A stretch of 64,000 nucleotides of DNA from Geobacter sp. UBA6151. GTDB lineage: Bacteria > Desulfobacterota > Desulfuromonadia > Geobacterales > Pseudopelobacteraceae. Under the pieces are notes generated by a model, which did no database searches, was not told where the DNA came from, and was given only the letters and a program-made list of their open reading frames with translations. The stretch lies in contig DIUT01000027.1 of the NCBI GenBank assembly GCA_002423105.1, positions 145,676 to 209,675 on the forward strand, read 5' to 3'. This document shows positions 8,774 to 16,839 of the stretch, piece by piece; the stretch's first letter is position 1, and every line of letters begins with the position of its first letter. A program made the translations under genes and the position numbers.

Positions 8774-8775
8774 GG

Positions 8776-8964
8776 TCACTGCTCCTTTTGAGACTTATTT
8801 TTCGATAGCATATTTTTCAGGCGTTTGACAAAGTCAGGTTCCGGCAGGTTCTTGTAGCCGCAACGGGGACAATGGATACCACGGCAACCGCCACCGCAGG
8901 CACCGCATCCCGGCTGCGTTCCTTCCGATTCTTCAAATTCATGTCCGCAGAATGTGCATTTCAT
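8776..8964 (-). CDS. Small Cys-rich zinc-ribbon-like protein of the feo operon
   Basis: A 62-residue protein with CxxC at residues 3-6, a CGACGGGC run in the middle and a CPRC near residue 34, followed by a basic C-terminal tail. The pattern suggests a metal-binding (zinc ribbon or Fe-S) miniprotein. It lies between feoB and the DtxR/FeoA gene with 2 bp to the latter, so it is translated as part of the same operon. FeoB-linked Cys-rich small proteins (FeoC or FeoB-associated types) are known, but I cannot assign it to either family with certainty. Confidence 0.7.
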   Translation of the reverse strand: MKCTFCGHEFEESEGTQPGCGACGGGCRGIHCPRCGYKNLPEPDFVKRLKNMLSKNKSQKEQ

Positions 8965-8970
8965 GCATCA

Positions 8971-9000
8971 GGGTCCAGGGGCCAGGGGCCGGGGTCCAGA
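8971..9000. repeat. GGGGCCA-type G/C-rich repeat, copy A (intergenic)
   Basis: The 30 bp between feoB and the Cys-rich gene consist of GGTCCA/GGGGCCA units in tandem. The 16-bp core CCAGGGGCCAGGGGCC recurs at 54181-54206 and 58272-58300, there inside coding sequence. Confidence 0.8.
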
Positions 9001-9004
9001 GAAA

Positions 9005-10978
9005 TCATGCCAGAATACCGGTAGTAAGCAAAGTTTTGTTCAACAGATAGCCGGTCCCGAAGGCCAGCAAGCTGACAAAGGCAAAAATGGCAAGCGAAAC
9101 CTTCCAGCCCCGCTCCTTCTGCATCATTAGAAACTGAGCCACACAGGGGATAAACAGGGTAAGCGTCACCGCGGCAACCGTCAACTGGCGGCCATCCAGC
9201 AGGCCTTTGGTTTGCAGATCATACAACCCGGCAGCGCCGTAGTCCCGGCGGAAGAAACCGAAGATAAAGGCCACCGCCGCATCTCCCGGCAAGCCCAGGG
9301 CGTTCATCAGGGGAGTCATGGCAGCCACCAGCTTCTCAAAGGTATGGGTGATCTTGCCCAGCCAGAGCACCACCGAAGCCACGACAAAAAGCGGCAAAAT
9401 TTCCAGAAAGTACCACTGCATGCGGGTATAGGTTTTGGTCAATACATTGGAGAGCTGCGGCATACGCATCGGCGGCAGTTCCATGTAAAACATGGGGGTC
9501 TCGCCCGGCATCAGGCGCGCCGCAATCACTCCCACCACCAGGAAAAGCAGGGTCATCATGCCTGCCCACACCAGGAGAGCGCCAGGCGTCTTGGAAAGCA
9601 GGGCAATGATCACTCCCAACTGTGCCGAACAGGGAATCGCCAGGGCCAGCAGCAAGGTGGCCAGTATCCGTTCCCGCACCGTTTCCAGGGTTCTCGTAAC
9701 CATGGTGGCCATGGTGCTGCAACCAAAGCCCAGCACCATCGGAATCACGGCGCGCCCGCTCAGGCCGAACAGCTTGAATATCCGGTCCACTAAAAGCGCC
9801 AGGCGCGGGAAATAGCCGGTATCCTCCAGCAGGGAGAAGAACAGGAAAAAGGTGGCCACAATCGGCAGGATGATGCCCACGGCATAACGCAGCCCCAGGG
9901 TGATCACCCCGTATTCACCAACCAGCAGTTCCTGAATAGCCCACCAGGGGATCAGGCCATTGACAACGCCGGTAATCCAGGGGTTAAAGAACTCCTCGAA
10001 CAACGTTCCTTCCAGAAAATCCACCAGCGTGCCCGCGCCGAAATCACCCACAAATTTGTAGAGACCAAAATAGAGGGTCATCAACAGCAGCGGGACTCCG
10101 GTCATCGGGCGGACCGCCAAGGTGGACAAGCGTTCGCCCCAGGTTTTGCGTTCAGTGAGCGGCAGGGTGATCACTCCCTGTACCAGACGCTTGACCACCT
10201 CCTTGCGTTCCATGGAAAGGTCCAGGTGAAATGACTCGCGGCGTTCAAAGGCGATCTCCCGCACCTTCTGCCGGATCTGTTCTGCTTGTTCCCCTTCCCG
10301 GGACAACACCATCTCCATCACTTCCTCGTCACCCTGCAACATCAACAGAGCCAGGGCACGGCGGGTCAGCACATATTCCCCGCGCAAAAGCCCCACCAGT
10401 TGTGCAATATCGTTCTCCAGGAGACGGCTGTAAACAACCGGCATTCCGCAACTTCGGCCAACCCCGGCAATGGCCGTTCTGATCTCCTCAAGGCCCCGCT
10501 TGCGGGCCGTGGCTGCAGAAATCACCGGAATTCCCAAACGCTGCTGCAACAGGGCCAGGTCAAAGGAGAGCCCCATCCGCTCGGCCTCATCCATGATGTT
10601 GACCACCAGCACCACCGGCAGGCCCGCCTCGATCAACTGCACCGTCATGGTCAGCATCCGCTCCAGGTTGCGGGCATCCAGTACATGCAAAACCAGGTCC
10701 GGTCGTTCTTTCAGCAGTATCTCCCGCGCCACCCGCTCTTCTTCGGTGATGGTATGCAGCGTGTACATGCCCGGCGTATCGATTACTTCCCACTCCTGTT
10801 CCCGGATCAGCGCCCTGCCCCGCGACACTTCCACCGAGGTGCCGGGATAATTGGAAACCGTTACGTAACTTCCGGTAAGAGCGTTAAACAGCACACTTTT
10901 ACCAACATTGGGATTACCCACCAGGGCGACCCGTTTCAACGGTGATTGCTGCTGTATGACGTCAGTATCTGAATTCAT
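9005..10978 (-). CDS. feoB: Ferrous iron transporter FeoB
   Basis: FeoB imports Fe2+ across the inner membrane. The N-terminal G domain shows G1 GNPNVGKS (21-28), G3 DTPG (67-70) and G4 NIMD (127-130); a helical region and the polytopic Gate domains follow, including the LGFGCSTMATM and PCSAQLG motifs with conserved cysteines. I place the start at ATG 10978 (657 residues) because the G domain begins shortly after it; in-frame ATGs at 11008 and 11014 give up to 12 extra residues and none has an ideal ribosome site. It follows fur by 56 bp and is probably co-transcribed with it. Confidence 0.94.
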   Translation of the reverse strand: MNSDTDVIQQQSPLKRVALVGNPNVGKSVLFNALTGSYVTVSNYPGTSVEVSRGRALIREQEWEVIDTPGMYTLHTITEEERVAREILLKERPDLVLHVLDARNLERMLTMTVQLIEAGLPVVLVVNIMDEAERMGLSFDLALLQQRLGIPVISAATARKRGLEEIRTAIAGVGRSCGMPVVYSRLLENDIAQLVGLLRGEYVLTRRALALLMLQGDEEVMEMVLSREGEQAEQIRQKVREIAFERRESFHLDLSMERKEVVKRLVQGVITLPLTERKTWGERLSTLAVRPMTGVPLLLMTLYFGLYKFVGDFGAGTLVDFLEGTLFEEFFNPWITGVVNGLIPWWAIQELLVGEYGVITLGLRYAVGIILPIVATFFLFFSLLEDTGYFPRLALLVDRIFKLFGLSGRAVIPMVLGFGCSTMATMVTRTLETVRERILATLLLALAIPCSAQLGVIIALLSKTPGALLVWAGMMTLLFLVVGVIAARLMPGETPMFYMELPPMRMPQLSNVLTKTYTRMQWYFLEILPLFVVASVVLWLGKITHTFEKLVAAMTPLMNALGLPGDAAVAFIFGFFRRDYGAAGLYDLQTKGLLDGRQLTVAAVTLTLFIPCVAQFLMMQKERGWKVSLAIFAFVSLLAFGTGYLLNKTLLTTGILA

Positions 10979-11034
10979 TTCAACCTGTTCCCTGTTCTTG
11001 ATATTCATTCTCATGCATCCGACAAAAAAACAAC

Positions 11035-11478
11035 CTACCCGGCAGTGCCTCCCCGACAGATGGGGCACAGACCAAACAGGTCCATGCGATGACTGGTTAT
11101 GCTGAAACCATGCCGTCCGGCAATCTCCTGCTGCAACTTTTCAATAGTTTCATCCTCAAACTCGACAATGGCACCGCAACCGGTACAGATCAGGTGATCA
11201 TGGTGCTCACCGGCCAGCTGGTGTTCGTATCTGGCCTGACCGTTTTTCAGGGTCAACTCACGGGCAATGCCGGCCTCAGCCAACAACTTCATGGTACGGT
11301 ACACGGTGGCGAAACCGATACCCGGATGGGAGGATTTCACTTTCAAGTACAGTTCCTCAACACTCAAGTGCTGACGGGTCGCCAGAAAGACATCCAGAAT
11401 AACATCCCGCTGGCGGGTGGAACGCAACCCCTGCTTTGCCGCATACGCATTGAACGCTTTCTTTTTTTCCAGAATCAT
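11035..11478 (-). CDS. fur: Ferric uptake regulator, Fur family
   Basis: The 147-residue repressor has the winged-helix region (LRSTRQRDVILDVFL, then GIGFATVYRTMKLL) and the metal sites HHDHLICTGCGAIVEF and CPIC near the C terminus. Position at the head of a feoB operon, with a near-consensus Fur box upstream, favours true Fur over PerR or Zur. GTGAGG lies just upstream of the ATG at 11478. Predicted role: Fe2+-dependent repression of itself and feoB. Confidence 0.93.
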   Translation of the reverse strand: MILEKKKAFNAYAAKQGLRSTRQRDVILDVFLATRQHLSVEELYLKVKSSHPGIGFATVYRTMKLLAEAGIARELTLKNGQARYEHQLAGEHHDHLICTGCGAIVEFEDETIEKLQQEIAGRHGFSITSHRMDLFGLCPICRGGTAG

Positions 11479-11494
11479 GGCAACCTCACCAAAA

Positions 11495-11509
11495 TGATAT
11501 TGGTTATCA
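11495..11509 (-). promoter_or_regulatory. fur: Fur box in front of fur-feoB
   Basis: Read on the minus strand the 15 bp are TGATAACCAATATCA, two mismatches from the 7-1-7 Fur consensus TGATAAT-n-ATTATCA. The site sits 17 bp upstream of the fur start codon. A TTGACC box at 11531-11536 (minus strand) with TACTTG 17 bp further (11508-11513) would place the operator over the promoter's -10/start region. Autoregulation is inferred. Confidence 0.72.
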
Positions 11510-11867
11510 AGTACACAGTTTTCTTTTTCCGGTCAAGGAAATTCCGACACGGTGCGCCGGACTAAAAAATATTTCCGTGGCAATAACAAGCAAGATGCCG
11601 TATAAAATAGGGGCAAAATGCCCTGAATGGTTCCGCTGTATCATCCGGATTTACCAGGAACAGGAGCTTACCCTTGAACCACCTCCACCGCTGTTCCCTT
11701 CCTTTTGACTATCGCACTGTCACCTATATTTGTTTAGCATTCCCACGATGTCCGGAATATTTTCCTGTGACCATCAGCAATCAACGGCAGATGGCCCACA
11801 ACGATACGACATCATACCTACAATGGTGGTAAGAAGCGCCACTGACAACATGCACCAGGGAGGAACC
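11510..11867. promoter_or_regulatory. Divergent intergenic region fur / Rieske operon
   Basis: No gene is supported in the ~390 bp between fur and the Rieske gene. Besides the fur promoter it contains two weak candidate promoters on the plus strand: TGGCAA (11578-11583), 17 bp, TATAAA (11601-11606); and TTGACT (11705-11710), 16 bp, TATTTG. A small GGGCA-AAA-TGCCC hairpin lies at 11611-11623 without a T run. I searched by eye for a GEMM-type c-di-GMP riboswitch and saw none. Confidence 0.4.
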
Positions 11868-12287
11868 ATGGAGAACAACAGCAGGAGAACATTTCTCGGA
11901 CTGTGCCTGGGGGGACTGGCGGTCGGTGCGGCAGCCTCGGCAACCTATCCGTTGTATCGCTACCTTGCGCCACGGCAAGCTGATACAAACGCCGGAAAAG
12001 TGGTGATCCCGGAAAAGGATGTCCCCTTGGGAGAAGCAAAGTTCTTTGAATTCGCCGGAGCAGCCGCCGTGCTGGTGCGAACAACAAAGGGAGAACTGAT
12101 AGCGCTTTCCGCCGTCTGCACCCACCTGGGCTGTATTGTACAATGGGAAAAAGACAAGCAGAGTTTCCTCTGTCCGTGCCATGCCGGATACTATACCGCC
12201 GAAGGTACGGTGATTTCCGGACCACCGCCCAGGCCACTGCCCAAGCTTCCGGTAAGTGTGGCTGATGGTTCAATAACCATAGGCTGA
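11868..12287 (+). CDS. Rieske iron-sulfur protein of a bc-type complex
   Basis: The 139-residue protein starts at ATG 11868 with GGGAGG just upstream. It has a Tat-type signal (SRRTFLG at residues 5-11) followed by a hydrophobic anchor, then Rieske box I CTHLGC (Cys84, His86, Cys89) and box II CPCH (Cys102, Cys104, His105), ligating a 2Fe-2S cluster in the periplasm. It would accept the first electron from quinol at the Qo site. Cytochrome b and a pentahaem cytochrome c follow, so it belongs to a complex III-like enzyme in which the usual cytochrome c1 or f is replaced. Confidence 0.93.
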   Translation: MENNSRRTFLGLCLGGLAVGAAASATYPLYRYLAPRQADTNAGKVVIPEKDVPLGEAKFFEFAGAAAVLVRTTKGELIALSAVCTHLGCIVQWEKDKQSFLCPCHAGYYTAEGTVISGPPPRPLPKLPVSVADGSITIG

Positions 12288-12332
12288 CCCAGAACGCATC
12301 CGCTTATACATTCATCGCTCCGAGGAGGCTGC

Positions 12333-13436
12333 ATGAATCTGCTCAAAAAACTGTTCGATTGGATCGAGGTCCGCGTCGGCGCCAGTGAATTGGTGGAAAA
12401 ACAATTGACCGGCTATCTGCTGCCCCGCAACATTAACGCCTGGTATTCCCTGGGCAGTGTACTGTTATTCATATTTGTGCTGCAGGTCGTAACCGGCATT
12501 CTGCTTCTGATCTACTACGTACCAGATGCTGAAAAAGCTTACAGTAGCGTGTCACATATCATGAACAACGTCCCGTATGGCTGGATGATCCGCATGTTCC
12601 ATGCCGTTGGCTCAAACATGATGGTGCTGGTACTGTTGCTGCATATGATTTCAGTGCTGTTCATGGGCAGCTACAAGAAGCCTCGGGAACTTAACTGGCT
12701 CACCGGTTTTATGCTGCTGACCCTGGTACAGGGGATATCATTGACCGGGTATCTGCTCCCCTGGAGTCAGCTTTCCTTCTGGGCTACCACCGTGGCCACC
12801 AACAGCGCCAACGCCATTCCGGTCATTGGCCCACACCTGGTTGAATTCCTGCGGGGGGGCAAGCTGGTGGGAGCGCATACCCTGGGGCGTTTCTTCGCCC
12901 TGCACGTGGCGGTCATACCGGTGGCCATCGCCGGTCTGATCGGCGCCCATCTGTTTTTCCTGAAGCGGACCGGTGTTTCAACGCCCCCCTTTGGCCAAAA
13001 AGAAACCGGCAACCAATGGCAGGGTGACAGCTACCGGCACGAAGACCATCCGGGCGGTATTCCTTTCTTCCCCAACTTCATGCTGGAGGATCTCAGGTCG
13101 ATCTCAATCTATCTGGCACTGTTTTTTGCGGTTGTCTTCTTCAATCCGTATCTGTTTTTCCCTTCATCCGCCTTTGTTCCGGCCAACCCTTACGTAACTC
13201 CTGCCCACATCAAGCCGGAGTGGTATTTTCTGGCCAACTACCAGATTCTGAAGATTTTCCCCAATGAACTTATCGGCCTTGCCGTGCAGGGAGCAGCCAT
13301 GACCTTCCTGGCGCTTCTGCCGTTCATTGACCGCGGCAAGGAAAAACATCCCCTGAAACGACCGCTCTTCCTGGCCTGCACCGTTATAGGGCTACTGGTC
13401 TGGCTGGCGCTGACCGTCTGGGGGCACTACTCATGA
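12333..13436 (+). CDS. Cytochrome b of bc-type quinol oxidase complex
   Basis: The 367-residue membrane protein carries both halves of cytochrome b in one chain: an N-terminal four-helix haem-binding part with paired histidines in helices B (MFHAVGSN, LLHMISVLF) and D (AHTLGRFFALH, GAHLFF), and a C-terminal part with KPEWYF, corresponding to the PEWY Qo-site motif. It oxidises quinol and moves electrons across the inner membrane. GAGGAGG precedes the ATG. The 3' end overlaps the pentahaem cytochrome start (ATGA). Confidence 0.94.
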   Translation: MNLLKKLFDWIEVRVGASELVEKQLTGYLLPRNINAWYSLGSVLLFIFVLQVVTGILLLIYYVPDAEKAYSSVSHIMNNVPYGWMIRMFHAVGSNMMVLVLLLHMISVLFMGSYKKPRELNWLTGFMLLTLVQGISLTGYLLPWSQLSFWATTVATNSANAIPVIGPHLVEFLRGGKLVGAHTLGRFFALHVAVIPVAIAGLIGAHLFFLKRTGVSTPPFGQKETGNQWQGDSYRHEDHPGGIPFFPNFMLEDLRSISIYLALFFAVVFFNPYLFFPSSAFVPANPYVTPAHIKPEWYFLANYQILKIFPNELIGLAVQGAAMTFLALLPFIDRGKEKHPLKRPLFLACTVIGLLVWLALTVWGHYS

Positions 13437-14278
13437 GAAACGGAAATATTTCAAGGGGGTTGACAATGCTCGCATGGTTTTTCAGCGGAGCGTTTCTGAT
13501 AGGAGTAGTTCTGTTCCAGCCAATTCCTGCTGTTTCGGCTGAAACCACGGATACTGTCTGTTATGAATGCCACGGCAACATGCCGGGCACGTTGGGTGAA
13601 CCGGTCAAACTCTGGCGCAGCAGTATCCATGCAGAAAACGGCATAAGCTGCCACTCCTGTCATGGTGGCGATTCCAAGGATATGGCCAATGCCATGAGCC
13701 GGGACCGAGGTTTTCTGGGCGTGCCAAAGGAAAAGGATATTCCGGCGTTCTGCGGCCGCTGCCATGTGGGGGTACTGAAAGACTTCAAGGCCAGCGCCCA
13801 TGGTCGGGCACTGGGCAAAGGCGGGCCCACCTGTGTCAGCTGCCACGGCAATCATCACGTACTCAAGGCCTCACTGGAATTGATTAACGAAAAATCCTGC
13901 TCCCGTTGTCACAGCTATGACCGGGCAAAGGTGATCAAAACGGCCATGCAGGATACGGAAAAACTGATTGTTGACATCGAGGGCAGGATCGCTGCTTACA
14001 AGAAGATCGGCGCTGATATCGACCGTCTGGAAAAGGGACTGTTCGCAGTTCGCAACCATTTCCATTCGCTTTTCCACAACGTTGATGTGGAAAAGGTCAA
14101 GAAAGAAGCCAGCCAGATACAGTCCGATCTGAAAAAACTGGAAGAGACCCTGGCAAAAATGGACCGGACTCAGCAACGGCGCAAGATAGCCGGAGTCGTA
14201 ACCGTGGCGGTGGCACTTTTGGCCGCCCTGCTTTTCCATTTGCTGGGTAAGACATTCAAACACGAAAAAGACGTGTAA
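13433..14278 (+). CDS. Membrane-anchored pentahaem cytochrome c
   Basis: A 281-residue exported protein with five CxxCH haem-c motifs (His47, His77, His111, His138, His160), an N-terminal signal/anchor (about 11-36), a charged helical stretch (about 165-250) and a C-terminal hydrophobic helix (about 251-272). Several extra histidines suggest bis-His ligation, as in c3/NapC-like cytochromes. It overlaps the cytochrome b gene by 4 bp, so it most likely takes the place of cytochrome c1 as electron acceptor from the Rieske centre and passes electrons to the oxidase encoded next. The partner role is inferred from gene order. Confidence 0.88.
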   Translation: MRNGNISRGLTMLAWFFSGAFLIGVVLFQPIPAVSAETTDTVCYECHGNMPGTLGEPVKLWRSSIHAENGISCHSCHGGDSKDMANAMSRDRGFLGVPKEKDIPAFCGRCHVGVLKDFKASAHGRALGKGGPTCVSCHGNHHVLKASLELINEKSCSRCHSYDRAKVIKTAMQDTEKLIVDIEGRIAAYKKIGADIDRLEKGLFAVRNHFHSLFHNVDVEKVKKEASQIQSDLKKLEETLAKMDRTQQRRKIAGVVTVAVALLAALLFHLLGKTFKHEKDV

Positions 14279-14312
14279 GGGCGAAGCAGGGTTTCACCTG
14301 CTTTGCCCCTAC
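14275..14312. repeat. Imperfect 16-bp inverted repeat between pentahaem cytochrome and sco
   Basis: GTAAGGGCGAAGCAGG (14275-14290) and CCTGCTTTGCCCCTAC (14297-14312) pair with one mismatch and one G:U around a 6-nt loop. There is no T run after it, so it is a poor terminator. The arms resemble GTAGGGGCGA/TCGCCCCTAC palindromes that occur as dispersed repeats in many bacterial genomes; it may alternatively protect the upstream mRNA. Confidence 0.6.
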
Positions 14313-14347
14313 GTTTAAAATATCACGCGTTTTCAAGGAAAATAACA

Positions 14348-15184
14348 ATGCGTTATCTCCGTTTTTTTCTGGCGGCATGCTGCCTGCTGTTATCCCCAAC
14401 GTTTGCCAAGGCCGCCGAAAAACCTGCCGACCATCAGCACCATGCCGCACCCACTCAACAGGAGCCAAGCGGTGAGATCGGCCTGGATGAGCGTCTTGGC
14501 TCCAAGATCGATTCGGACGCGGTCTTCCGTGATGAAAATGGTAAAACAGTGCGTCTGGGCGACCTGATCAATGGCCCCACCATCATCCTGCCGGTCTATT
14601 ATACCTGCACCAATGTCTGCAACTACATGCAGGGCGGTCTGGCCAGAATACTGCCGGCCCTGAAGAACAAACCGGGTACGGACTACCGGGTCATCTCCAT
14701 CAGCTTTGATCCCGCTGAATCCCAGGAGCAGGCCGCCCGCACCAGAAAGATGTACCACACCGCCATAAACGCCCCGTTCCCTGAAGAGGGCTGGCGCTTT
14801 CTGACCGGCGCCCCTGAGAATATCCGCCGTTTCACCGACTCCATCGGCTACCGTTACAAACAGCAGGGACGGGATTTTATTCATCCGGTGGCCAGCCTGA
14901 TCGTTGCCGGTGACGGCACCATTGTGCGCTATCTGTACGGCACCACCTTTCTGGCCAAGGATTTAAGTCTGGCGCTGCTGGAAGCCCGCGAAGGCAAGGT
15001 GGGCACCACCATCCGCAAGGTTGTGGACTTCTGCTTCACCTTTGATCCCGAAGGAAAGACCTACGTGTTCAACATTCTGAGAGTCAGCGCAACGGTTGTT
15101 ATTCTGAGCGCCGGAGGATTTCTGCTGTTTCTGATGCTGAGCAGCAAGCGACGGAAACCTGCACCAAAATCGGAGGATGTATGA
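14348..15184 (+). CDS. Sco-family copper chaperone for the cytochrome oxidase CuA centre
   Basis: The protein (278 residues from ATG 14348, preceded by AAGGA) has a signal peptide to about residue 23, a thioredoxin-like Sco/SenC domain and a C-terminal membrane helix (about 238-262). The copper ligands of Sco proteins are present: CxxxC at Cys87 and Cys91, and His179 (FIHPV). Sco delivers Cu or reduces the CuA-site cysteines of subunit II. Its stop overlaps the start of subunit I (ATGA), tying it to the oxidase operon. The C-terminal anchor is an addition to the common N-terminally anchored type. Confidence 0.92.
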   Translation: MRYLRFFLAACCLLLSPTFAKAAEKPADHQHHAAPTQQEPSGEIGLDERLGSKIDSDAVFRDENGKTVRLGDLINGPTIILPVYYTCTNVCNYMQGGLARILPALKNKPGTDYRVISISFDPAESQEQAARTRKMYHTAINAPFPEEGWRFLTGAPENIRRFTDSIGYRYKQQGRDFIHPVASLIVAGDGTIVRYLYGTTFLAKDLSLALLEAREGKVGTTIRKVVDFCFTFDPEGKTYVFNILRVSATVVILSAGGFLLFLMLSSKRRKPAPKSEDV

Positions 15185-16839
15185 GTATCACTCTGCAGGA
15201 ACAACCCACGACGGATCGGGGATTCTGGAACGATACCGGCAAAACCGGCATCGGCTCCTGGATTTTCTCCACCGACCATAAACGGATCGGGCTGTTGTAT
15301 TTCTACTCTGTGCTGGGCTTCTTCCTGGTGGGTGTGGTGTTGGGGCTGCTACTGCGTCTGGAACTGATGGCCCCCGGACGAGATCTCATGTCGGCCCAGA
15401 CCTATAATGCCCTCTTTACCGTCCATGGCGTGGTGATGATCTTCCTCTTCATCATCCCCGGCATACCGGGAGCCTTTGGCAACATGGTCATGCCGATCCA
15501 GATCGGCGCTGCGGATGTCTCGTTTCCTCGGCTGAACCTCTTTTCCTGGTGGCTGTATGTCATCGGCACCGTCCTGGTGCTGCTTTCACTTTTCACCGGG
15601 GGCGGCGCGCCGGACACCGGCTGGACTTTTTACGTCCCCTTCAGCGCCCGGACCGGCACCAACGTTTCCCTGGCCCTGTTCGGCGTCTTCATCTTAGGTT
15701 TTTCTTCCATCCTGACCGGACTCAACTTCGTTACCACCATCCACCGTCTGCGGGCCGAGGGGATGACCTGGAGCCGCATCCCGCTCTTCACCTGGTCGCT
15801 GTACGCCACGGCCTGGGTACAGATCCTGGCAACGCCGATCCTGGGTATCACCCTGGTGCTGGTCATCGCCGAACGGATGCTGGGTACCGGCCTGTTCGAT
15901 GCCGCCCGCGGCGGGGACCCGATCATGTTCCAGCATCTCTTCTGGATATACTCCCATCCGGCGGTCTACATCATGATCCTGCCAGCCATGGGGATCATCT
16001 CCGAAATCATCCCGGTCTTCTCCCGCAAACCGATTTTCGGCTACAAAATGATCGCCTTCTCCAGCCTGGCAATTGCCGCAGCCGGTTCACTGGTCTGGGG
16101 CCACCACATGTTCACCAGCGGCATGAGCGACACCGCCGTGCTGGTTTTCTCCTTCCTGACCTTCATCGTGGCCATCCCGTCGGCCATCAAGGTCTTCAAC
16201 TGGGTCTCCACTCTCTATCGCGGCTCCATCAGCCTTGACCCGCCGATGCTCTTTGCCCTGACCTTCATCCTGCTTTTCTCCATCGGCGGACTGACCGGCC
16301 TGATCCTCGGCGCTGCCGCCACCGACGTACATGTACACGACACCTATTTCGTGGTGGGACATTTCCATTACGTCATGTTCGGCGGCACCGGTTTCGCCTT
16401 TTTTGCCGCCATGCATTACTGGTTGCCCAAATTTTACGGCCGTACCTACAAAACACGACCGGCGGTCATCGCCTGGGGACTGATGTTCGTCGGCTTCAAC
16501 CTGCTCTATTTTTCGATGAAGGTGCTGGGCATGCAGGGTATGCCCCGCCGCTATTACGACTATCTGCCGGAATTCGCCAACCTGAACATGGTGGCAACCG
16601 TCGGCAGCTGGATACTGGCCATCGGCCTGGTACTGATGCTGGTCAACCTTTTCAAGGGACTGTTCAAGGGAGCGCCCTTCACCGGCAACCCCTGGGGCGG
16701 CGCCACCCTGGAATGGAGCACCCCTACCCCGCCGCCCACCCTGAACTTCATCACCGAACCGGTCGTCACCCACGGACCCTACGACTACACGGCCCTCAAA
16801 CATGACGTCCGGGAAGCGGATTCCGGAGTGACGCCATGA
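15181..16839 (+). CDS. ctaD: Cytochrome c oxidase subunit I (type A2 haem-copper oxidase)
   Basis: The catalytic subunit (552 residues) has all metal ligands: His82 and His396 for the low-spin haem, His259, His308 and His309 for CuB, His394 for the high-spin haem, and Tyr263 as the cross-linked tyrosine. The segment around CuB reads YSHPAVY (257-263): the glutamate of mitochondrial-type enzymes (HPEVY) is absent and the Tyr-Ser pair of type A2 oxidases is present instead. A D-channel-like loop (IGAADVSFPRLN) is retained. It reduces O2 to water and pumps protons. RBS GGAGG and a 4-bp overlap with sco. Confidence 0.96.
   Translation: MSITLQEQPTTDRGFWNDTGKTGIGSWIFSTDHKRIGLLYFYSVLGFFLVGVVLGLLLRLELMAPGRDLMSAQTYNALFTVHGVVMIFLFIIPGIPGAFGNMVMPIQIGAADVSFPRLNLFSWWLYVIGTVLVLLSLFTGGGAPDTGWTFYVPFSARTGTNVSLALFGVFILGFSSILTGLNFVTTIHRLRAEGMTWSRIPLFTWSLYATAWVQILATPILGITLVLVIAERMLGTGLFDAARGGDPIMFQHLFWIYSHPAVYIMILPAMGIISEIIPVFSRKPIFGYKMIAFSSLAIAAAGSLVWGHHMFTSGMSDTAVLVFSFLTFIVAIPSAIKVFNWVSTLYRGSISLDPPMLFALTFILLFSIGGLTGLILGAAATDVHVHDTYFVVGHFHYVMFGGTGFAFFAAMHYWLPKFYGRTYKTRPAVIAWGLMFVGFNLLYFSMKVLGMQGMPRRYYDYLPEFANLNMVATVGSWILAIGLVLMLVNLFKGLFKGAPFTGNPWGGATLEWSTPTPPPTLNFITEPVVTHGPYDYTALKHDVREADSGVTP

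Noticed and set aside
11730..11867. Longer N terminus for the Rieske protein
   Set aside because: The Tat motif should lie near the start; ATG 11868 has a strong ribosome site and gives a normal signal.
11570..11867. GEMM c-di-GMP riboswitch before the Rieske operon
   Set aside because: Such switches are common before cytochrome genes in Geobacter, but the conserved GGGCAAACC and ACGCAAAGCC blocks are not present.
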